From Nitrososphaerota archaeon (GTDB lineage Archaea > Thermoproteota > Nitrososphaeria > Nitrososphaerales > CADDZS01): a DNA stretch of 19,392 nt. The stretch spans positions 1 to 19,392 of the forward strand of contig JAPCJV010000003.1 in NCBI GenBank assembly GCA_027886785.1. The letters are read 5' to 3'. A model generated the notes under the pieces. The model was not told where the DNA came from. It saw only the letters and a program-made list of their open reading frames with translations, and did no database searches. Within the stretch, counting starts at the first letter, position 1. Each line of letters opens with the position of its first letter. A program made the translations under genes and the position numbers. Below, piece by piece: positions 1-6,746 of the stretch.

Positions 1-172
1 TCTCAAGTTGTAGGGGATCGAGATACGTTCTGTAACCTAGCTTCGGTGAGTAAATCTCAATTCTCACCCCATTTCTAGTTTGAACTTTCCTCAATAAGAC
101 ATATGCAAATTCATTGGCTACCTCGATGAAATCTGTTAGAGGTTTATAGCCCTCTTCTGCTACTTCTTCCAT
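1..172 (-). CDS. small protein of unknown function, 3' end cut by the window edge
   Basis: An open frame starts with ATG at 172 and runs off the left edge, giving the first 57 residues (MEEVAEEGYK at the N terminus). The visible part is acidic at first and then carries an alternating pattern around VANEFAYVLLRKV and a short segment reading TRNGVRIEIYSPKLGYR. This resembles, from memory, small proteins of about 70-110 residues annotated 'dihydrodiol dehydrogenase' beside ring-hydroxylating oxygenases in actinobacteria. That label is doubtful, because no Rossmann fold could fit, so no function is assigned. A TATA-like box (rc GCTTTTAA) lies about 28 bases upstream of the ATG, which supports a real leaderless gene. 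The frame is free of stops and reads like protein throughout. Confidence 0.6.
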   Translation of the reverse strand, partial: MEEVAEEGYKPLTDFIEVANEFAYVLLRKVQTRNGVRIEIYSPKLGYRTYLDPLQLE

Positions 173-196
173 TTGAATGTAAAAAAGACAATTTTT

Positions 197-204
197 GTTA
201 AAAG
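197..204 (-). promoter_or_regulatory. TATA-like box of the small gene at the left edge
   Basis: On the minus strand this reads GCTTTTAA, centred about 28 bases upstream of the ATG at 172. That is the distance expected for a leaderless archaeal transcript. The call rests on position and base composition only. Confidence 0.4.
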
Positions 205-288
205 CTTATTCACGTATTTTGAATTCTATCAGATTTAGAATGTGCGACAACTGGCCATAAAGGTAATTAATTCACTAGTCCCTCGACG

Positions 289-294
289 AAAAAA
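289..294 (-). terminator. T-run terminator after the aldolase-amidohydrolase pair
   Basis: A run of six T on the minus strand lies 26-31 bases beyond the stop codon of the amidohydrolase gene (stop at 320-322). Short T-runs without a strong hairpin are the usual archaeal intrinsic terminators. No stable stem is seen just before it. Confidence 0.4.
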
Positions 295-319
295 GTGACT
301 GAAGGTATGAAATGAACAA

Positions 320-1336
320 TCAAATTTTGATGAGTCTTCTAATATTTTCCTCGAAGATTTCGGATTGTTCCTGCGGTGGCAAATTCAGATCCTGTATTAA
401 TTTTGGATATGATGCAAGCCGCGCTCTTCCTCCATCCTCGCCCCACGGATAGTCAGTAGAAAATACTAGATTCTTGGAACTAAAATTCTCAAATCCACAT
501 TTTATCGCTGAGGCGCTTGCCACAGCGGTGTCATAATAAAATTGCTTAAAATATTCCCATACTGGTTTCGATAATCTCTTTCTCAATCCCGCTTTTTCTT
601 CCGCCATTCTGGAACTGCTGGCCCTTTCGCTGTAAGATTCCCGGATCCTGCCGGAAAAGAAAGGAATCATTCCGCCTAAATGGTGCGCCACAATCTTCAG
701 TGTGGGATACTTTTCCATGATGCCCGAAAAAATAAGTCTCGGAAGTACCAGCGAAGTTTCGAAAGGCCAGCCAAAGACGTGGGCGAGATCATATTGATCT
801 TCATAGGGTCTTCCGACGAAATTTACCGGATCGACCGGATGCAAATAGACTACTGCGCCAAGTCGTTCTGCTTCAGCCCACAGAGGCTCGAACTGATCTA
901 CCGGTGTCCCTTTCAGATTTGTCATCACCATGAAACCTTTGAGGCCTAAATCCCGGATGGCTCTACGCATCTCTTCCACATATCGATCATCCGTCGCATT
1001 TAGCGGGACCACGCCTAATGCAAAAATCCTACCATTGGAGGAATCCATTATTTGCGCAAGTTCATCGTTTGCTAATTTTGCTAACTCCAATTCCTGTTCG
1101 TTAGTCAAGTCGAGACTAGTCGGATCCAAGTTGGGTTGAATCATAGTGACCTGCATAGCGAACGAGTATCTGTCAAGGTCTTCGATCCGCTTATGTTTGT
1201 TGGTGAAATGTGGCTTGCTCTCCTGAATTGGACGCATCCTGGATACTTCAGTTTGTACCCGTGGTACCTTCAACTGGGAAATTCTATCGAAGTATCCCGG
1301 AGGAGTAATGTGCGTCCACGCATCGATGATTTTCAT
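320..1336 (-). CDS. ACMSD-type metal-dependent amidohydrolase (probable decarboxylase or hydrolase)
   Basis: This 338-residue protein belongs to the amidohydrolase_2 family, whose members include aminocarboxymuconate-semialdehyde decarboxylase, resorcylate decarboxylase and 5-carboxyvanillate decarboxylase. They act on ring acids or ring-cleavage products in a TIM barrel with one divalent metal. The expected landmarks are present: an N-terminal strand ending in DAWTHITP (residues 5-12), His166 in LHPVDP, the pair His218-His219 in VAHHLGG, and Asp295 in STDYPWG. The first His of the usual HxH motif is Trp7 here, so metal binding must differ, while His9 is kept. It is the second gene of a minus-strand pair, starting 25 bases after the stop of the aldolase gene, with no evident ribosome-binding site. 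Substrate unknown. A decarboxylase acting on a hydroxybenzoate-like acid fits the neighbourhood. Confidence 0.8.
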   Translation of the reverse strand: MKIIDAWTHITPPGYFDRISQLKVPRVQTEVSRMRPIQESKPHFTNKHKRIEDLDRYSFAMQVTMIQPNLDPTSLDLTNEQELELAKLANDELAQIMDSSNGRIFALGVVPLNATDDRYVEEMRRAIRDLGLKGFMVMTNLKGTPVDQFEPLWAEAERLGAVVYLHPVDPVNFVGRPYEDQYDLAHVFGWPFETSLVLPRLIFSGIMEKYPTLKIVAHHLGGMIPFFSGRIRESYSERASSSRMAEEKAGLRKRLSKPVWEYFKQFYYDTAVASASAIKCGFENFSSKNLVFSTDYPWGEDGGRARLASYPKLIQDLNLPPQEQSEIFEENIRRLIKI

Positions 1337-1361
1337 TGTGGAAACGATTTTCAGAATGAGG

Positions 1362-2282
1362 CTAGGCGACCATCTTCGGGCTCAACCCGACATTTTCCAA
1401 GATCAGTTGAAGATCAGAAATTTCCTTTTGAGTCAAACGATCTGTTTCCCATCGGGGATAGCGCTTGATCGGCAAACCGCGCATGCGCGCAACTGTCTCA
1501 AGGTACGGCCGCAGTTTGTTCGTGCCACTCCCCATTAGTACAGAAACTACCGATAGAATTCGTCCTGCTTGTTTGATCGACTCCTCGTACCTCCTCTCCA
1601 CCACTGCATTCCAAAATGATACTGCAAGCTCTGGAACCATCGAGGTGGGTGGGCTAACGGATCCCTTTATTCCAAAGTAGTATCCCGGAAAGAGGTTTAG
1701 TATCGGACCTGAAAATACTCCAGTCTCTTTGGGGAGAGCATCGACGTACCTTAATACTTCTTCAAGTGTCCCATGGGAAACTTTGATCCCGCAAATTGAG
1801 GGTGTGGTTTCTACGATCTTTCTGGCAAGAGGGGGTTTGATCGTAATACCGGTATACCGAGAATTTTCGTAAATGTAGGTCGGCAGATTCACTGCATCTC
1901 CTAATTTCTTGAAGTGGTACAAAATCTCGTTGTCTGTATGATCTGAATAATAATACGGAGCCAAAGATGCTATTGCGTCGGCCCCGACTTTCTTTGCATG
2001 TTCACCAAGCTCTACGGTTGTTGGCGTGTCTGCTGCTCCCACCATCACGATCACCGGCACTCTTCGAGCAACCTTCCTCACCACCGATTCACATACTGCC
2101 TTACGCTGTTCCACGGACATCACAGGTCCCATTCCTGCAGAGCCGGCAACGAACAATCCGTGAACTCCCCGGCTTACTGTAAACTCAACAAGAGAATCTA
2201 GCGTTGGAAAGTCGATTTGAAAATCCTCATCAAAAGGAGTGATCAGTGGTATCACTACGCCAGTGCACACTGTCTTGGCCAT
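1362..2282 (-). CDS. DapA/NAL-family lyase (class I aldolase or hydratase-aldolase)
   Basis: This 306-residue TIM-barrel protein belongs to the dihydrodipicolinate synthase / N-acetylneuraminate lyase family. These enzymes form a Schiff base between a lysine and a 2-oxo acid such as pyruvate. Lys167 in GIKVSHG is the expected Schiff-base residue and Tyr138 in YIYENS the catalytic tyrosine. The loop that reads GTTGE in true dihydrodipicolinate synthases is GSAGM here (residues 47-51), so the second Thr of the proton relay is lost. The Arg that binds the aspartate-semialdehyde carboxylate is not in its usual place, with R142-Y143 replacing S-R. Lysine biosynthesis is therefore unlikely. An aldolase or hydratase-aldolase releasing pyruvate from a ring-cleavage product, or a sugar-acid aldolase, fits better. 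It is first in the unit, with a TATA box at leaderless distance. Confidence 0.82.
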   Translation of the reverse strand: MAKTVCTGVVIPLITPFDEDFQIDFPTLDSLVEFTVSRGVHGLFVAGSAGMGPVMSVEQRKAVCESVVRKVARRVPVIVMVGAADTPTTVELGEHAKKVGADAIASLAPYYYSDHTDNEILYHFKKLGDAVNLPTYIYENSRYTGITIKPPLARKIVETTPSICGIKVSHGTLEEVLRYVDALPKETGVFSGPILNLFPGYYFGIKGSVSPPTSMVPELAVSFWNAVVERRYEESIKQAGRILSVVSVLMGSGTNKLRPYLETVARMRGLPIKRYPRWETDRLTQKEISDLQLILENVGLSPKMVA

Positions 2283-2302
2283 ATTGAAACAGCGTGGATC
2301 TC

Positions 2303-2312
2303 AAATAATTAA
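2303..2312 (-). promoter_or_regulatory. TATA box of the aldolase-amidohydrolase unit
   Basis: On the minus strand the box reads TTAATTATTT, centred 25-26 bases upstream of the ATG at 2282. The spacing indicates a leaderless or nearly leaderless transcript. Confidence 0.55.
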
Positions 2313-2418
2313 GTGTGTTGAGACTAGGAAAGGAAAACTAAACGGTGACTGAGCGCCCTAAATCTCTTTGATTAGCTCGTGAAGACGAAAATTTTTGAGG
2401 TGCGAAAAGGACACACTA

Positions 2419-2652
2419 TTGTCGCCTCGCGACAAAGACATGGCCTAAGTTTCACGGTATTTAGTGAAAGAACTTCCCGAGCAAAGCGGGACAAATGGCT
2501 ACCCCAAAACAAACCTGACTGAGGAACAATTACTTGGCGACATGAGGTCAAAAGAACTCGAACAAGTTACGACTTGGGAGATAGAACTTTACTGAAAACT
2601 TGTTTGCGCGATCCAAGAAGTAATGAATAAAGGTCAATACATTGAGGTCTAG
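2419..2652 (+). pseudogene. possible decayed small gene (about 77 codons, two in-frame stops)
   Basis: The 403-base gap between 2283 and 2685 holds no intact gene of note. One plus-strand frame reads like protein from a TTG at 2419 to a TAG at 2650-2652, interrupted by TAA at 2446-2448 and TGA at 2593-2595. The middle part, from a GTG at 2464, could be translated on its own as 43 residues (MKELPEQSGT at the start). It contains an acidic helix-like run ending in ELEQVTTWEIELY, and after the TGA the frame continues as KLVCAIQEVMNKGQYIEV. Each stop is one C-to-T change from a sense codon (CAA and CGA). I do not recognise the family. It may equally be a 43-residue real gene or chance. Confidence 0.3.
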
Positions 2653-2685
2653 AAGAGTTACTAGCTTTTTGTTTGGTGTTTGACT

Positions 2686-4083
2686 ATGAATGCGATCAAA
2701 GACTTGCGCGACTGGATTGAAAGACTAAGTAAGGAAAATGATCTTTGGGTCCTTGAAGATGAAGTTTCCCCCGAACCGGATATTGGCGCGATCGGGAAAG
2801 CTGTTTGCGACATTCAGGGGCCTGCTGCTTTAATCAAAAATGTGAAAGGCTACAAGATTCCGGTGGCTATTGGCATGCACGCCGCCTGGCGCAGGGAGGC
2901 GAAGGCACTTGGTTTGCCGGCAGATGCGAGTCACGATGAAATTACGGAAGCTTGGCGAGAAGGATTTGCCAGATATCCCGTCAAAAATTTGGAGAAGACC
3001 AACGGGCCCTGCAAAGAAAACGTCTCCAAGGGCGACGCCGTTAATCTGTTTAATTTGCCACTGCACCGGATCAATCAGGGAGATGGATCTTTTTACATTT
3101 CAAAGGGAAATGTGATAACGAAAGATCCAGATACTGGCAAAGTCAATGTCGGAATTTATCGGATGATGGTTCTCGACAAGAACAGGACTGCTTTGCTCAT
3201 GAATTACAATCAACACGGCGCGCGACATTTGATTCGTTCGGAAGAGTTGGGCAAACCTCTGGAAGTCGCAGTAGCTATAGGCGGCGATCCGATACTTCCG
3301 ATGGTCGCTGGAGCTAAAATCCCCTATGAGTGGTCCGAATACGAGTGCGCCGGTGCGATTAGAAATTCTTCTTATGAAATTACGCAGGCTGGAACCGTAG
3401 ATTTACCGGTTCCAGCGAACTCGGAGATCGTTCTAGAGGGCTACCTTCCTCCCGGCGAAAGAGTTTTCGAGGGACAGTTTGGAGAGTTTCCCGGAGCTTA
3501 TACTGGGTACTATTACACTCCGGTTTTCAAAATCAATGCAATGACATACCGTAATGATCCCATCTACGAAAGTCTTTACATCGGCCGCCCTAACACCGAA
3601 AACACATACATGACGATGCACTCCAAACTCAGTGCAGTTCTTCACGAATTGAAAAAGGTCGTTCCCAAAGTCACCAGGATTTCGTATCTAAAGCCCTACA
3701 CGCACACCGCCGTGATCCAGGGGCGGTGGCTGCACACTGCTGATCCGAAACAGGCAATCATGGCATTTTGGGGATCCAGTTACGGAAGCTATGCGAAAAT
3801 AACGATTGCCGTCGATGAGGATGTGGACCCTTGGAGCGCGGAGGATGTTCTGTGGGCGGTTTCAACCAGGGTCGCTTCCTCAGATGATGTCATTTTCGTC
3901 CCGCATACTTACAGTCCATTGAGCCCCAGCGCAATTTCAGGCGTAGCGACAAAAATTGGGATCGACGCAACAAAACCCAGACCTCCGTATCTGCGGTACC
4001 ACCCGGTAGATTGGGTGGAAGCACCGAAAGGCACTGAAGAATGGAAAAAGAAAATTCTTAATTTTCAGGGAGGTCTAAACTAA
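2686..4083 (+). CDS. UbiD-family prenylated-FMN-dependent aromatic acid decarboxylase
   Basis: This is a 465-residue UbiD-type (de)carboxylase, which removes or adds a carboxyl group on an aromatic or alpha,beta-unsaturated acid using prenylated FMN. Numbered from the ATG at 2686, the cofactor and metal ligands known from fungal Fdc1 can be matched by spacing: Asn154 and Arg159 in NVGIYR, Gln176-His177 in NQHG, Glu220 in SEYECAG, and the catalytic pair Glu262 and Glu267 in FEGQFGEF. The start at ATG 2686 is preferred over an in-frame TTG at 2680 because GGTG sits seven bases before it. The next gene, one base after the stop, encodes a zinc ribbon like the D subunit of bacterial vanillate or 4-hydroxybenzoate decarboxylases, so a hydroxybenzoate decarboxylase is the likeliest role. 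No UbiX flavin prenyltransferase is in view. Confidence 0.9.
   Translation: MNAIKDLRDWIERLSKENDLWVLEDEVSPEPDIGAIGKAVCDIQGPAALIKNVKGYKIPVAIGMHAAWRREAKALGLPADASHDEITEAWREGFARYPVKNLEKTNGPCKENVSKGDAVNLFNLPLHRINQGDGSFYISKGNVITKDPDTGKVNVGIYRMMVLDKNRTALLMNYNQHGARHLIRSEELGKPLEVAVAIGGDPILPMVAGAKIPYEWSEYECAGAIRNSSYEITQAGTVDLPVPANSEIVLEGYLPPGERVFEGQFGEFPGAYTGYYYTPVFKINAMTYRNDPIYESLYIGRPNTENTYMTMHSKLSAVLHELKKVVPKVTRISYLKPYTHTAVIQGRWLHTADPKQAIMAFWGSSYGSYAKITIAVDEDVDPWSAEDVLWAVSTRVASSDDVIFVPHTYSPLSPSAISGVATKIGIDATKPRPPYLRYHPVDWVEAPKGTEEWKKKILNFQGGLN
4068..4074 (+). promoter_or_regulatory. strong ribosome-binding site for the zinc-ribbon subunit
   Basis: GGGAGGT lies inside the last codons of the UbiD gene, ten bases before the ATG at 4085. 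It fixes that start and indicates coupled translation of the two subunits. Confidence 0.7.
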
Positions 4084-4084
4084 G

Positions 4085-4285
4085 ATGAATTCCACTTGTC
4101 CCAGATGCGGTGGTGACATGATCCACAAGGTTTCGGATTCACCCGTTGCAGGAGCTTGGGAGATCTTCGGCTGCAAGCATTGCAATTTTCTTTGGCGGTC
4201 TACAGAAAACCTCAAGGGAATTATCAAAGTGACAGACGCAGATATGAAGGAAGCTATCTACTTGTACAAAGGAAGAAGCGGATAG
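4085..4285 (+). CDS. small zinc-ribbon subunit of a hydroxyarylic acid decarboxylase (VdcD-like)
   Basis: This 66-residue protein has two CxxC knuckles, Cys5/Cys8 (CPRCGG) and Cys30/Cys33 (CKHC), with SPVAGAWEIFGC between them and FLWRSTE after. This order closely follows the D subunit of bacterial vanillate and 4-hydroxybenzoate decarboxylases (VdcD, ShdD): CPRC, then SPVKGVW, then CxHCxxxWR. In those systems the subunit accompanies the UbiD-type C subunit and its exact job is not well understood. Here it follows the UbiD gene by a single base with a strong ribosome-binding site, so the two proteins surely act together. The family match is from memory. The Zn-binding role is inferred from the four cysteines. 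Confidence 0.85.
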   Translation: MNSTCPRCGGDMIHKVSDSPVAGAWEIFGCKHCNFLWRSTENLKGIIKVTDADMKEAIYLYKGRSG

Positions 4286-4376
4286 ATAGCTTTAGAGAAA
4301 TCTGGTTAGCTCAGTACAACCGCACATTTTGGATGTCGAGTACCTATTCCAGTTAGGGCACGTGTCCCCTGGCGCT

Positions 4377-5690
4377 CTATTCGCTTTTCATGGACTCGAT
4401 CCAATGACGCCAGAAAGTTCTCTGGACGCCCTCTTCGAGGTTGGTGTCATAGACAACTCCAGGGCCTGGCCAGCTTTTCAGAATCTTCGCTGGATTTGTG
4501 GAATTCAAACCCATTTGGTAGTTCAAAGTAAGCTTGAACTTCTCGGCAAATACACTCTTCGAGGCGCGTGTGATTCCCTCGAACACTGCGATGTCATCTG
4601 CTGTCATGTTACCGGAAACTCCGACCATTGAACCCATCGCCTTGGAGACTCTCTGACGATATTCTTGGGAGCTACCCTTGGGTACCAAAAGCCACAGGCA
4701 AACCTCCGTGGAATCTGGGCCCATGGGTATCCATTGATGAATGCAAAAACACGGAACGTGCGGTTTCTCGGGAGCATCGGTGTGGGCGGCGTGAAGGAAG
4801 GTAAGGTTGGGAAAAACAAACCCCGTGTGAAGTACGGATTCTTTCGCGAGTTGATACTGTTCCTTGCTCACAGACTCGGGGTCGAAGCGATCGGAAATCT
4901 CCTTGGGGTATCCCCAGAAATGAGAGCCGGGGTCAGTACGAATGCTGGTCCCGTGGCCGTCGCACTCGGTAACATGATAACTGCCAGAGCGGCCCGCCTG
5001 ACCTGCTACTGTCGAGCGAACCAGCCCCACGTCGATGCATGATTTGTGCACTATCTGGGTGTGGTAGCTGTCCCCCCCAAAATTCTCCACCGCAGTCTTC
5101 CAGTTGATGTTGGTGACCCAGCGAAATGGATCCCCAATGACCTCCAGTCCGCCTGTGAACTTTAGGTGGAGATCTAGATACCATCTGAAATCTCCCAAGT
5201 ATTCGATTAAAGAGAGAGCTTTCGGATCCAGCGACGCAAAGACCAGTCCGTGGTACGTGTCAGCTTTAGGAGCTTCGTGGAGGCCCCACTGATCTACGTC
5301 AAGATCCCTGTAAGCTGTCGTTTTTTGAGGGATTCCCACCAAGCGTCCATCGTTGTTGTAAGTCCATCCGTGATAGGGACACCTGAAGTGGGAAGTGTTG
5401 CCCTTGTCACTCCTGCAAATCAAAGATCCTCGGTGTCTGCAGCTGTTGAAAAAAACGTGAATCTTACCGGACTCGTCTCGGGCAAGTATGAAAGGATCCA
5501 GTCCAATACGTCGAACCACATAGTCGCCCGGCGAAGGGATCTCACTTTCGTGTCCCAAGAAAATCCATGATTTTCCGAAAATGCGCCGGAGCTCTGTTTG
5601 ATAGATATCAGGATTGGAAAACATCACGAGGGGGACGAAACCATCAGGCAGCCCACGTTCTACTTGCTCAACAACGGAGTCAACGGGCAT
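4377..5690 (-). CDS. Rieske non-heme iron oxygenase, alpha (large) subunit
   Basis: This 437-residue protein has the full layout of aromatic-ring-hydroxylating oxygenase alpha subunits, which add oxygen to an aromatic substrate using electrons delivered to a Rieske cluster. The [2Fe-2S] ligands are Cys84/His86 (CRHRG) and Cys104/His107 (CPYHGW). The mononuclear iron site is in ENFGGDSYHTQIVH: bridging Asp207, ligands His210 and His215, with the third ligand probably Asp365 or Asp366. The length and motifs match the large subunit of benzoate, phenylpropionate or salicylate-5-hydroxylase-type enzymes. No beta subunit, ferredoxin or reductase gene is next to it, so partners must lie elsewhere or it works as an alpha-only oxygenase. 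It is a single-gene unit with its own TATA box, convergent with the UbiD pair. In this setting a hydroxylase producing a gentisate-like ring-cleavage substrate is possible. Confidence 0.9.
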   Translation of the reverse strand: MPVDSVVEQVERGLPDGFVPLVMFSNPDIYQTELRRIFGKSWIFLGHESEIPSPGDYVVRRIGLDPFILARDESGKIHVFFNSCRHRGSLICRSDKGNTSHFRCPYHGWTYNNDGRLVGIPQKTTAYRDLDVDQWGLHEAPKADTYHGLVFASLDPKALSLIEYLGDFRWYLDLHLKFTGGLEVIGDPFRWVTNINWKTAVENFGGDSYHTQIVHKSCIDVGLVRSTVAGQAGRSGSYHVTECDGHGTSIRTDPGSHFWGYPKEISDRFDPESVSKEQYQLAKESVLHTGFVFPNLTFLHAAHTDAPEKPHVPCFCIHQWIPMGPDSTEVCLWLLVPKGSSQEYRQRVSKAMGSMVGVSGNMTADDIAVFEGITRASKSVFAEKFKLTLNYQMGLNSTNPAKILKSWPGPGVVYDTNLEEGVQRTFWRHWIESMKSE

Positions 5691-5710
5691 AATTTCAGAC
5701 TTGTGAGGTC

Positions 5711-5720
5711 TATTTAATTA
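5711..5720 (-). promoter_or_regulatory. TATA box of the Rieske oxygenase gene
   Basis: On the minus strand the box reads TAATTAAATA, centred 25-26 bases upstream of the ATG at 5690. It is among the clearest archaeal-type boxes in the window and implies a leaderless mRNA. Confidence 0.6.
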
Positions 5721-5887
5721 AGGATTTCAAACTTGTTCTTGTTTCGACACAAGATTCTCACTCAAACCACTTAGTGAACACAAACCGTGACTGATTCCAA
5801 ATCCGCTTTAGCGAGGTCAATTTCTATCTTCTTTTTCCAATTATCTGTAAACACTTAACAGAGCAATGAAGGTTATTCAGAGTTCAT

Positions 5888-6691
5888 TTGAAAACAGCAC
5901 TCCATAACGGAAACGTAATCTCCTATTATGACAGTGGCTCCGGTTTTCCATTGATTTTCCTTCACAGTTTTGCCCATAACAAAACCATGTGGCTCCCGCA
6001 GCTTGCCCATTTTAATGCGCTCGGGTATAGAACGATCGCGCCAGACCTCCGGGGGCACGGCGATTCAACATTTGATCCGAAAACTCACACCATTGTAGCC
6101 ATGGGGGAAGACGTTACAGAGCTGCTTTCCTTTCTCGCGCTTCAAGAATCCGTCGTGATAGGAACTTCAATGGGAGGAAGCGTTGCATTGAAGATGTACC
6201 GAGCCAATCCACAATTATTCTCCGGGTTGGTGCTGAGCAACGCAAAAGCCGAAGCGGATACACCTGAAATAAAGGCGAGAAGGATGAACCAGATTCAGTA
6301 TCTGAAGGATAATGGATTGGAGAAATTCGTGGAGGCGAATGCCCCCAGGAGACTTTCAAAGAAAACGCTGGAGCAGAAACCGTGGGTGCTGGATCTAATC
6401 AGTTTGCTGAATCTCACGATCTCCGCGGAATCCATTATGGCATCCCTTTTGGCACTCACTGAAAAATCGGATGACACAGACATTTTGGAAAAGATCAAAG
6501 TCCCGACACTTGTGACTACAGGTAGCGACGACATTCATATTCCGAAAACTTCCTCGGAAATCTTGACGCAGAAAATCTCTAATTCAATTCATGTGGTAAT
6601 CGACGAAACTGCACATGTCAGCAATCTGGAAAGTAGTATAGAATACAACGATGTTCTAGGAAATTTCTTAAGAGCGTCGGTAGAAAAATAG
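5888..6691 (+). CDS. alpha/beta-hydrolase (enol-lactonase or meta-cleavage-product hydrolase type)
   Basis: This 267-residue single-domain alpha/beta-hydrolase has the nucleophile elbow GTSMGG with Ser94, the acid Asp215 in GSDDIHIP, and His243 in TAHVSNLE, completing a Ser-Asp-His triad. HSFAH near residue 26 supplies the oxyanion region and PDLRGHGDS (52-60) is a family hallmark. The elbow and overall pattern resemble 3-oxoadipate enol-lactonase (PcaD) and C-C bond hydrolases of meta-cleavage pathways, but the family is broad and substrate cannot be read. The start is a TTG, because an in-frame stop at 5867-5869 excludes anything longer. It heads a two-gene plus-strand unit with the FAH-type hydrolase, whose start follows 55 bases after its stop. 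Both genes fit processing of a ring-cleavage product. Confidence 0.82.
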   Translation: MKTALHNGNVISYYDSGSGFPLIFLHSFAHNKTMWLPQLAHFNALGYRTIAPDLRGHGDSTFDPKTHTIVAMGEDVTELLSFLALQESVVIGTSMGGSVALKMYRANPQLFSGLVLSNAKAEADTPEIKARRMNQIQYLKDNGLEKFVEANAPRRLSKKTLEQKPWVLDLISLLNLTISAESIMASLLALTEKSDDTDILEKIKVPTLVTTGSDDIHIPKTSSEILTQKISNSIHVVIDETAHVSNLESSIEYNDVLGNFLRASVEK

Positions 6692-6732
6692 AAAGCTGGC
6701 AAAACAGTAAATCAGTGCCAACCGACGTTTTT

Positions 6733-6737
6733 GGTGA
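6733..6737 (+). promoter_or_regulatory. ribosome-binding site deciding the TTG start of the FAH-family gene
   Basis: GGTGA lies nine bases before the TTG at 6747. It supports that start and translation of this second cistron from an internal site. Confidence 0.5.
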
Positions 6738-6746
6738 ATTCTCAAA

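Noticed and set aside
319..331. Near-palindrome ATCAAA-T-TTTGAT at the end of the amidohydrolase gene
   Set aside because: It is too short, is A/T-rich, and mostly overlaps the coding end, so no role is supported.
2680..2682. TTG start for the UbiD gene six bases upstream of the ATG
   Set aside because: The ATG at 2686 has GGTG at a proper distance, and ATG is preferred over TTG when both are available.
4665..5042. 125-codon open frame on the plus strand
   Set aside because: It is antisense to the Rieske alpha subunit, which has all its ligands. No family features were seen in this frame.
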